64,000 nt of DNA from Hemicordylus capensis (lineage: Eukaryota > Chordata > Lepidosauria > Squamata > Cordylidae): assembly GCF_027244095.1 (NCBI RefSeq), contig NC_069665.1, forward strand, positions 1,304,501 to 1,368,500, written 5' to 3'. Position numbers and translations under genes: made by a program. Positions 21,401 to 33,000 of this stretch are shown here, one piece after another. The notes under the pieces are model-generated. The model was not told the origin of the DNA. It did not search any database and was given only the letters and a program-made list of their open reading frames with translations. Each line of letters opens with the position of its first letter. Within the stretch, counting starts at the first letter, position 1.

Positions 21401-24330
21401 GAGGGGGTTGAATAGGAGGAGGGAGGCCGAGGGGGTGTGGGGAGCAAGAGAGACTTGGTTGGAAAGACAGAACAGTCCAGGCCCGACCTCCTAACAGCAA
21501 GCAGGACAGGAGACGCCACGACCGACAGCCACAGACAGAGACACACACACACAGAAGCCCGGGAGAATTCCAACCCCCGCCCCACGGATAGTTCTTCCTT
21601 GTGATGCACTGGGTAGGCATGCACATCTCTTGGCCCACAGGGAGCCCATTCTGGGCATTCACCGGAGCCTCCCTGGGCAGGAAGCTGCAGAGAGCTGGAC
21701 TCCCTCCCACACCTGCCCGACAAGGAAGTGATTCCCTCTCAGCCTCCACCCCCCAGCCGGAGAACAGGGATCCCCGCCGGGCTCTGGCTGAGATGACTAA
21801 GATACGCTTCCCGCAAAGCCTTGGTCCTGCCTCAGGGACGGCCGACATGACACTGCCCACCCCGCCCATCATGGAAGGGCTCCAAGCAACTGCTGCAGCT
21901 GTTTCTTCTCTGGAGTGCAGCAGCACACGTGGGAAGAGCCACCCAAGAATCTCGGCGGCTCCCAGCGGGCCACAAGTCAGAGCGCCAAGACATGCCAGGA
22001 TTTTGCAGTGAGTGAGCAATCCCCACACGCTGCCTCTGTCAAAGACGATACGCAGGGCTGTCCCCAGATCCAAGAGATCGCAGCCAATTGATCAGACTTG
22101 TTCCGCTTGATTGACTCTGTAGACATTGGCACAGAACTAAAACCATCATTTGGAAGAGATGCTTATTTCCTTGGTCGTCTGATAGCTCATGTGCCTGTTG
22201 CAGCAGAGGTCATTCTGATAGAGGCATTCCCTCCTGGGCATGAGTGAAAGGAAAAAGCCTCTTCTGCAGATGGTGCCCCCACCATCTGCAGCTACTAAAG
22301 AACTAACAGTACATTAATAGAAGGACTGGTTCATTAAAAATAATGAACTTTCTTCTAAAAATGTGTTACTTGATTGATTAATCAGAGGTGCCTGTTTTGT
22401 TAAGATTAATCTAACTGATCAAGCAATTAAAGCTTGCAGCCCTAAAGAAAATGACAGACCAGGACCGGGGCAAGAACCAGCCTCACCTGTGGCTCATTTA
22501 CTCCCCACCCCACCCTTGTACAATCCACTCCTGTGATAGAACAGAACAGAGTGGAATAGATCCAAGGTCTGGGTCCTCAGAACCACACCAGAAAGGAGAA
22601 GTAACACTAGAAGCAGCTTTTAGACTTTCCCTTCAGCAGCCAAAGTGAAGGCTGTAGAAGTATGCTATTCTGATTTGAAGGTCTTCTGCTGTATCACTGC
22701 TGCAAAGCCCTGGCCCCCATCAAGGAGTCGGTTCCCAAAGGTCTATCCCAGAGACTGGAGCCAAATGAAAGCCATTCCCATGACTTCAGATATAGTCACA
22801 GCACTGTAAAACACAGTCACAGCAGCCCCAAAATGCTTGATTTTAAATATGCATGCCTAATCACTTCAGTATGGCCCACACATTTTCCTGGGTTGCAAAG
22901 CCCCATCCAGCAGAAAACTGTCAGAAATAGCACCAATCACCTGCTTGGGGTGGGAACGGGAGGTAGATACAGCCCTTTTGTGGATCAGGGAATCTATTGC
23001 CAAGGATTGTCTGGGAATGTGCACAGACAGATCTAACGGGAGGAAGCTTTTCCACACCAGAAACCCATCCCCAGGACTCACCGGCACACACAATCCGTAA
23101 TACAGCTAAGGACCCAAACCGATTCCTGCACACATATGATCCTAGGTGGAGCAGAGACCTACCCTTACATGCACATGTATTCCCCCACTGCGCGGACACA
23201 CATACCCCCAAACAACTCTTACAATTCCCCAGTTACACCCATGCATCACCCCCACCTAGATTCCATCTCTCCCATTACCAATTCTTAAGAGAAGATCAAT
23301 ACTTACTGTAGCCCATCCCTTGTAGGAAGTACTTGAAAGCCTCAGTCAATTTTCCAGGCTGTTCAAGAAAGGCGAGGGAAGGAAGGAGAAATGGAGGGGA
23401 TAAAAAACGAAGGGAAAACATCCACTGCCAAGTCGGAGAAGCTTATGAGCTCGAAAGGGCCCCGGAGGCCTTCCACTCCAGCCTGCTGCTCAGCCCAGGG
23501 ATCTGCCATAGCTCAGGGGTTCCAAACTGGGGTCCCCAGATGTTGTTGGACTACAATTCCCATCATCCCCAGCAACAAAGGCCTTGGGAGTTGTAGTCCA
23601 ACAATATCTGGGGACCCCAGAGCTATGGCAGATCCCTGGCAAATGGCCTCCCAAGCCCTGTTTGAAAACCTCTAACCAGCCTTCGTTTGTTGGGATCGTA
23701 TTTTCTCTCTTTTATTTCATATTTATATACCGCCCCCTCTTTGTCCCAGGACCCCAGGGCAGTTAACAAGAGAGCAATTCTGAAAAAACAGCATAGATAC
23801 CTGCCAACATGTCCCTATTTTTCCAGAAATTCAGGTGAAAGGAAAAATAGGGCCATGTTGGCAGGTCTGCAAAGACAGCTAAAAGTTTAAAAGGAATAAG
23901 GGAGAGCCCACTGGCCCAAAGGCCAAAGAAAAAGAGCAGTCTTCCCTTTCGTGTGTTCCAAGGCCTGAACATGGGAGAATCTGAATCTTTGAACTTCAAA
24001 GGTGATCAAGTTTTAAATCCAAGTGCACAAGTTGTGAAGACTCAACCCTTCTCCCCCCACCTGGCCCCACCCCACCCCCAGCTGAACAAATCAAAAGCAG
24101 GAGGAGGAAGTCGGTCATTTTCACAGCAGGGCAGAGAAGAATAAATACAGCATCACAGAATTTTTGCAACTCAAAAGCAACATATTTATGTGCTGCTTTC
24201 CTATTTCACCAAACATTCCTCACAGTGTTTTCACAACTGTTGGGCGCACCAAGCAAACAAATTCATCAATAAATATTTTGAAAAATCTGCCTTCGATGAC
24301 ACTGAAAGACAAGCATGGATTCCCACCCCC

Positions 24331-24381
<51 letters not shown>

Positions 24382-27002
24382 AACAGCTGTTCTAAGAGGA
24401 GATCTCAGAGACCAGAAAGCAGAACTCACCTGTGTGACTTGGGGGAGCCCACCGGAGTCAGCCATCTGGAGAGAAAACAGAGGGTGTTCACAGTAGCCTC
24501 TTCTTGCCCTTCTGCAGAGAACAGCACCCTGATGGCCCAGGCCCAGAACAGAATAAACCCCCCAGGAAGAAACTGGCATCACAGAGATGCAGTCACCAAA
24601 CCCCTCCCGGCCATTTGCAGCAGACACTCTCAGTCTGGTTCTCGTTTGCTTCATTCCGGCGCCTCTTCAAAGAGGTGCTGAAACGATTCGGGCTCATCCC
24701 GAGTCTTCAACCCAAGTGGATGGCCTGGCCAGTCTTTTGCCCCCAGAAGGTTCTGGGCCAGCACCTTCTGGGGGCAAAGGATGGGCAAGGCCATCCACTT
24801 AGGCTGAAGACTGCACCCTGCCTTGTGGAGGACTAGAACACCCCCCCACCCCACCCCCCGCCTTGCTTCCCTCCCTTCCAGGGGAGAGAGTGCTGTTGGG
24901 TGGGGCTCTGACTCTTTGCTCTACACTCCCCCCCTCCAGGTGACTGAGCACAGGCTGCAACGGGGGCCTGAGCCAGCCTTGAGGTGAGCATTCCGGGGCC
25001 TCGCAAGCAGAGAGGGGGAAATGGAGCACCCCTTTTGCTTACGGGGGGGAAGTTAGCAAGTGCAACTTCTGCATGACTGAGGAAGTTGTGGACCTGGTGT
25101 TACTGAGACCAAGGAGGTTGGGCATGGTCTGGGGGCAGTAGAAAAACCTAACAATAAATAAAGAAATACAGATCTCTTTAGCATCAACAGCTGCACTGGG
25201 TGCTGTACAAATCATAAGAGTTGGAACCCCCAGAAGGCCTACAGCCTCGATAAGAAGCCAGTGGCAACGACAGGAAGGAACCAGGGAAGAGCAGGTGAGG
25301 AGAGGCTGGAGACCCCTTTGGGAGGAGCAGCGGGCCTGGGGGGTGGGGGTGGGGGGAAGGCAGCGGCATTGCTGGGACCGTGAACCGGAGTGGGAGATCT
25401 GAGGAGAGGAGGCTGCACCAGACCAAAGCTTATAGGAGTTCATCACGTTCTGAAGCAGGACTTGCATTCTCAGAACTTCCTGCAAGGGGGCAGCGGATCG
25501 CCCCTCCTCTCCCTTACCTTCAGGAAAGTGGTGCTGGTTGGATCCAGCTTTGAGTTGCATTCAACCTGCAAACAGCAAAGGCAGTTTCAAAACAACGTCA
25601 AGTAAAGAAACACGAACTCAGGCATGTGCGATGTGATCAAGCCGCGATCCAAGCACCATCGCAAGCTCAGGGACGACACTGGTTTGTTCGTTATTTGCAT
25701 GTATATAACGCCCCATATACAAATCTCTGGGCAGTTTGCAGACTAAACACACAACTAACACATCACACCATGCAAAACAATTTAAAACAACTATCAATAC
25801 AACTTTAAGACCTGACATGCAGGACTCTTAATTGCAGGGAAGGAGCCAAGAAACAGGCTGACACAGACGGTCTGCCTCCCACGAGTTAAGGGCAAGGAAA
25901 TGTCCTATTCCAGTCTTCAGTTGTGTCGTTTCTGGCCCTTGTGATAAGAAAAGTGTCCAGGAGGGATGTTAGGACTCAGCATATGGCTGGCTGCAGCTTT
26001 GCTCAGTTCACACCCCATGACAGTAGACCAAATCTGACCCTTCCCAGGTTGCAGCCTGCCTGGGGTCACATCTGTGCTAGGAACGTAGCACGGCTTTGCT
26101 GCAACAGCATCCCTTGGGAACCAGGAGGATGGCCACTGTGAGAAGGTGCTGAAGATGTGCAAATAGCAGCCCCGCACTCCTGCTTTCCCAGAGGTGCTGG
26201 GGAGCAGAGAGGGCAGTCAAAGGGCTTAAGACGAGGGGTACAAAGAACCTGGCTCTCTTTCGGTAGACCTATCGGGCTCTCCACATCACCCATTGAATGA
26301 AATAGCCCAGAGCTGCTGTTGGACTACAGCTCCCATCATACCCAGCCGCAGTAACATGCAATGGCGGGTGATGGGAGTTGTAGTCCAACATAGCCATGTA
26401 CACCACTCTTAGCTCCTTGGAGGAAGAGTGGGATACAAGTGTAATAGATAAAATTACCCTGAGCCTAGTTAAACAAACCGTCCTGAGCCATTTTTGGAAG
26501 GGCAGTATATAAATCAAATCAAACCAAACCAAACCAAACCAATAAATAAATAAACGAACATAAAAATAAAATAAAAAATAGCCAAACCCGTCAAGGAAGC
26601 AGGCCCTGGGCCTTTTAACAAACATTGTTGCCCACCCCGAGCCTCCAAGGACAAGACAGGGTTGGGGTCTACGGGCCGGAGTGGCCCCTGGCATGCTGGG
26701 TCTGGGTGATGCATGCATCGTGCAAGCAGGCAGGCACTGAGCAGGGCTGGGCCCCTCACTCACCACACCATCTTCCGCTGGCCCATTGTCTCCCACCACC
26801 AGCATCACAGGGCAACTGCAAACCCCAAGGGCAGAGAGGAGGTTAGCAGGGGGCAGCTCTCTGCAGACTGGCTCCCCCGTCCCTCTGGAGCAGGGCGGGG
26901 ACTTACCGGAGGGTCTTGGCGTTCGGGACACTCCCAGGCCGGTTGATCTCCAGGTCTCTGCGGCTGAGAGAGACGGAAACGCTCCGTGATTCAGGGAAGC
27001 AC

Positions 27003-27036
<34 letters not shown>

Positions 27037-30000
27037 GAGTGGCCGGTTGCGTGCTCCCCTCTGAGGGGTCAGAGGGGCGCTTCTGCCAGGGGCTGAGCTG
27101 GGACCTTCTGTGGGCAGAGGAGGGGCTAACCCTAACCCACCCCGTCCCCCTGTCTTAATGTGCACAGAGCAAGCGTGGGCTTCTAGAGCCAGGGCTCCAG
27201 AGAAAAACCTGTAGAGCGACAGGCAAATATAGTCAAAGGCTTCTGGAGAAGGGCTGGTCTGGTGGTAGCAAGCATGACTTGTCCCCTTAGCTAAGCAGGG
27301 TCTGCCCTGGTTACATTTGAATGGGAGACAAGAAGTGTGAGCACCATAAGATCTTCCCTTCAGGGGATGCAGCCACTCTGGGAAGAGCATCTAGGCTCCA
27401 AGCTCCCTTCCTGGCAGCATCTCCAAGATAGGGCTGAGAGAGACTCCTGCCTGTAGCCTTGGAGAAGCTGCTGCCAGTCTGGGTAGACAACATTGAGCTA
27501 GATGGACCCAGGGTCTGACTCGGTAGTCTATGGCAGCTGCCTATGTTCCCATGAGCTGAGCTGATGAGAGGCCTGGCTCGCTGCTTCTCAGCCCTCCAGT
27601 CTCTGCCCCTCCAGTAGCCGCCAGCAACTGGGGGCCATCAGGCCTGTCTCCGGTTGGAAGCTCCAGACCCCTTGCCAAGCGGACGAGAGGCTTATCTCAG
27701 GAAGCGAGTGGGCAGACATTCCAACCACGTGGAACACCTCCAGGGGCAGGTGGCTAAGAAGACACGAAGACACACACACACACACTTCAACTCAAGAGGG
27801 ACCTGGCTGTAATGTTGGCAACCAGAACAGGAAATCGGGGGGGGGGGGGGCAGGCTGGCCAGAGGGCACCTTCCAAGCTCTGCAGGGAATCTTCCCAGTT
27901 CCCGCACCCACCTGTTGTACATGTTCCAGAAGAGCTGCAGGTTGTACTGGTTCACCATGCTCCCAATCTGCTGCCGGTAGCTTTGCACCAACTCTGTGTT
28001 ACTCACCAGCTCCTCCTGTGGGTTTGGAAGCAACAGATAAACCATCCAGAAGCTCTCCAGCTGTCGCGAGACTACCACTCCCATCCTCCCTAGCCACAAC
28101 ATTGCAGCTGGGGATGATGGGAGTTGTAGTCCAACACCCACTGGGAGCCTTAGGTTGGCCACTCCTGGCCAAAAGGGAAGCAATCCGAGCACGGCTGAGG
28201 GCTGCAGCACCTGCTGGACAGAAGTCCCGAGAGCCGCGTGGAGACATCGACAGCAAAGCGTCACAGCGGGCAGGGCCTCTGGGAGGCGCAAGGAGGGATC
28301 CGTCTCTCACAGAGCCAGTCCAGGACGGCAGGCGGGGCCTTTCCTTCTGCGGGACAGCCCTGGGCTCTTGACTCTGCCAAGGAGGCTGGCCGGTCGGCAG
28401 CGGCCTCTGGCTCCCTCCCCAAAAGACTCAGGCCCGGCCCACACAGTCATTCCAATCTAGGCTTAATGTGGACTACCAACATTAGTCTGACTGCACGAAC
28501 GCCTGCCGAGGCGGTTTATGGCTCGAGAGGAATTGGAGGTTCCCACGGTGGGTTCACACCACCACACAAATGGTGGTGACCTACACGGAACCTCGATCTG
28601 AACACTGGGGTGAAGCAGGCCAGCCTTTCACCCCTCCCTGGGGAGACCTCTCCGGGGCTCTTCAAGCAGGCTTGGCCAAGATCCAGGCATTTGCTCCAGG
28701 CCGGCAAATGTGTTCTTCTGGGGAAAGTGAAGGGAGAGGGGCAGCAGATCGCTGATGGGGGCGGGGGGCCCCTCTGGCATTGCACCAGTTTTGCCTGGAT
28801 TGACCCCAGGGCAACACAGCAGCCTGAAGTGCACCCTTCTGGGAGCAGCCCAGCTCCGCAAGCCAGCGAGGCGGCACATCTTTTGGCCCTGTGTGCCCGC
28901 CACATGGTGCCAAACGGACCCAGGGACGTGGCTTTGCATGTGGTCCCAGCGATTCTCGCCATGCCTGGACAAGCCACCTTTTCTGTGGTTTGCTGGATCT
29001 GAGGGAGTATCATGGGGGCGCCTTGTCAGAGGGGAGCAGCCTTTCACACCGCCACTCACGTGCCTTTTGGCACAGGTAAGGTGACAGGCCAGGACTTTCC
29101 TTCTCAAGAGGGGGCTCATGTTTATGCAGGTGATCAGCAAGGGGGGGGGGAGAAAAGCAGCCTTTGCAACCGAGATGCTGCCCCTTCCCACTAGGCCCTC
29201 CACCCCTCCCATGGCGTCTCTCTTACCTGGCTGAACAGGTGAGACAAGACCGTATCAGGTAAAGTGCTGGTCAGGCCAGAGAGCTGGGAGTTGAAAACAG
29301 AGTATAAGAATGAAGAACAGATTTGCTAGGCCAGATTCACAGTCCAAGCCTCTACAGGTTTACTCAGGAGAAAGCCTCACACCACGTTCTGTGGGACTTA
29401 CTCCCAAGTCTATGTGCAGAGGTTTGCAGTCTAAAGGTCTGCTTAGATTAGTGGTGTGTTTCCCCAGCTGCCAGTTAGGGTTATTTCTCAGCCAGTTATT
29501 TTGGGAAGTGCACAAACAGGTCATGGAGCATATGCTGTTCCCCTGTGGTTTGTTCCCAGCCTCTGGCACTCAGGAAGGCTGCCTCTGCATAGGGAAGTGC
29601 CACTCAGATCCTATACCTAACAACTGATGAGAGACCTAAGCTGCATATGTGTTGATCGAATCTTTTTTAAAAGTGACGTAATGAGTAGTTTCCAGAAGAC
29701 GGATTCTCAGAGGTGGGGCCAGGAATGGGCAGTTGAGACACCCTGAATGGGCCGTCCATGTCCGCAGAGGAGCCATCTTCCCAGACAAGACTGTCTCTTG
29801 TCTACCTGTCTGCCCTCACCTGAGATGATGCCCCTCACGATGCCACTCTGAGCTTGTGCTTCAGGTAACCCCCACAAAAAGCAACCACTATGATGAGATG
29901 GGGCCATAGAAGGTCCCAGGTTCACTCCCTGACGTTGTCCCCAAGTAGGGCTGGGAGAGACTCCTGCCTGAAGCCTTGAAGAGCTGCTGCCAGTCAGTGT

Positions 30001-33000
30001 AGACCATTCTGAGCTCGACGGACCAAGGGTCTGATTCAGCGAGGCGGCTGCTTCCTCTGTTCCCATGACCAGGCACTGGTTGTATAAACACAGGCGCCCC
30101 TCTCATGATCAACTTGAGCAGCTCCGATGTGGCGTCTCCGAGGACCACAGGAACAACCCCAGCCTCACATGTCTGTGAGCCAAGGATGGCTTTAGTTTGG
30201 AATGTCGTTTTCCATTGCTCTGCAGATGCCCTCAGTGCTCGGCCTGCACACCCCTTGGCCTCCAACGCCACAGCTGGCCATTCAAGAAGCAATCAGGAAT
30301 TAGGGAGCGTCTGCAGCCCATCTGTGACTCTAGACTTCTCTTGGCGCTATGTTTAGGAGTGCCAGAGAGAAAAATGGGACAGAGAGAGGTCCTTGCTGCT
30401 CCAGTGCTAGCCTGCAAGGGGTGTCTTGACACCCCATTATCGGATTCCAGAGGGAGAGAGGACAATGCTGTCCTGCAGCCCGATACTCCATCGGGAAGGA
30501 CCTCTTGGGATGAGCTACTGCACAACAAGAGCAGAGCGTTGTCTAAGAATTGGGTCCAACCCTGAAGAACCCTTCCAAAAAGAGCTCATTTCCAGCATTC
30601 ATAGGACCAGAAAATGGCCAGCCGCACAATGGCTGCTGGATCTGGAAATTCACTTCATACACAGCAGCTCCAGTGCCCTGGGAGAGGCCGGGTGCCTTGC
30701 AAACCTCCCAGGAAGGGCAGTTTGCAGCACATATTGGGAGCCTAGAGAGGGGTCTGTGGATGGGACAGATGTCATGGGCAGAGCACCTCCCAGTCCTCAG
30801 TCTCAGGCCCCCAACCCCGACACACTCATTGCTGTCCATATTCCAACCAGATGCAGAGTTGCATTTTCTGCATAGTTTATTAAGGTCTGGAGGTATCTGA
30901 GCTGGAATTCCAGACGCCACATAAGTGGCAAAAGCTTGCTTATGGGCCTCTGCCCCTGCCCCACAGGGGCTCCAACTGTCCTCTCAGTGAGAGATGCGGA
31001 TTCTACCCTTGGCCTGAATCACGCCCTGCCCTCAAGGAGCCCTTGACTGGATCCCAAGCGCCCTCGGCTCTCCCACCAGGCAGGAGGAAGTTCTGTGGTT
31101 CCTTTGCCACCCAGTCCGGTGTCACAACCCCCACCAGCCTGGCGAGGTTTCATGCTGACGCACCCACAGTAGCAGCCATGAGGGTGGTTGTAGCATGGGG
31201 GGGGCACGGGGGGAGAAGCACTGAGACTTGCTCACCTTGGTGGCTGCCCAGTCGATCCAGCCTTTGCCATTGGGGTCAACGTTGATCAGAACAAGACCTT
31301 CGACCAGATCTGGGAAGATCAGCTGCAGCCAAACGCAGAGAGAGAGATTATGCTGGTTCAGCCCCTGCCCCCAGCTAGGAGGCTGCTTCCCACACCCTCC
31401 GCTGCAGCCAGCCACCCCCGCAGGGTCCTCATGGCCAGGAGTCACTTACCGCAAACTTGGCAAGGACATAGGCGCCTGCTCCCACGCCGATTCCAATCAC
31501 GTACTTGAATCTGAGAAAAGAAAAGCCATCAGTGGCTCCTCTGAGGCCACCTCCTTCTCTTTCTCCCAGGGTGGATCTCGTGGTGTGTCTTCTGTCTTCA
31601 CTTGCTCAGTTTACAGGCCAATTCACATTTGATGCTCAACTCATATTGGCCCATGACCTGAAGACAAGGAACCAGGATGCTCATCCCCTTTTAAAGCCAT
31701 CAAAGCGAGTGGCCATCACCACATCTTGTGGCAAGGAATTCAATCTCATGCTGTTCTTTCAGTCTGCCTTAAATCTATGGCCAATAGGTTTCATCCAGTT
31801 CTAGTGTCGTGAGAGTTAAAAACAAACAAACACCCAAACATTTCTCACCAGGCATATTTTTATCTCACATGTCTCGGCTGAGTCACCATTTTACTCAACT
31901 AAAAATCACCCAATATTGTAGTCCTTTAGCCCCCTGGCCATTTTGACTGCCCTCTTTTGCACCTTTTTTTAGCTCCACAATATTCTTGCTGAGCTGTGGT
32001 GGCCATAACTGTACACAGTACAGGTGGCGGACCCGACATCCGCAGTTTCACACATCTGCGGTCGGGTAATTAATACCCAACCTCGGCATACGGAAATAAA
32101 AAACGGCAGATAAAAGCTTAATCCCGTGTACCTGTAGGGTGGGAAAGGGGGCGGAAATGACCTCAGAGGTAATTTCTAGTTACTATTTTGAGTGCGGGAG
32201 CCATTTTATGGTTTATTTGTTTTTAAAAAACACTTGATTTTTCACGGAATTCTTGGCATTTCGAGACTTGGGGGGCAGCCTTGGCCCCCTGAAGGCCCAC
32301 GGAGCAAGGTAGGGCACTTGATTTGGCCCCTTTTTGTGTTTTGAGGGCACTTTGGGGGCTTTTTCTTTAGTTTAGGAACTGAACCCCCGCAATCTCATAG
32401 ACTCAAAGCCTCATTATCCGTGGGTTCGTTACCCGCTGTAATATGAAGAAATGGAACCCCTGCAGATAAGGTCCTCCTGTATTCCAAATACAGCCATAGC
32501 ACAGATTTGCATAAGGGTATTGTTAGTTTTATTGTCAATCCCTTTCTTAATGTTTCTAGGATCAAACTTGCCTTTTTCCACAGCTGCCACACAACAGGTT
32601 GATGTTTCTATTGACCTGTTCTCCAGGACCCCAAAATCTCTTTCCTGGTTAGTCACCAACAGCTCAGACCCTATCAGTGTATATGTGGCTGGGATTTTTT
32701 CTCTAAATGTGCATCCTCTATAATAAAGTCCCTGGCGTGCGTCCGTGTCTTCGTTGGATTGTGTGCATCCGTGTCTCCCTCGGCTGTTCTGGGCATGCGC
32801 GGAGTGGAGCGCATGCCCAGAACACGCCGAGGGAGACACGTCCGCCGGCACCAGGTGGCCATGATGGCGGCGGCAACTTTGGCAACCAGGCAGCAAAGCC
32901 GGGGGGAGGGTAGAGGCAGCGGACAACAGGACCGACCATGCCGCGGGGAGGGTAGAGGCGGGATCGGCGGACAACACTCTGTGCGGCGGCGGCGGCTCCA

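Noticed and set aside
19606-21723. A 705-codon open frame on the minus strand
   Set aside because: It overlaps the NDRG4 cassette exon and intronic G+C-rich DNA, crosses an L2-like tail and a MITE, and shows no domain. Its length is explained by base composition.
27245-27420. Possible 5S rRNA gene
   Set aside because: Only the internal promoter-like block matches 5S rRNA, and the same 300-bp unit is dispersed many times, so it is a SINE.
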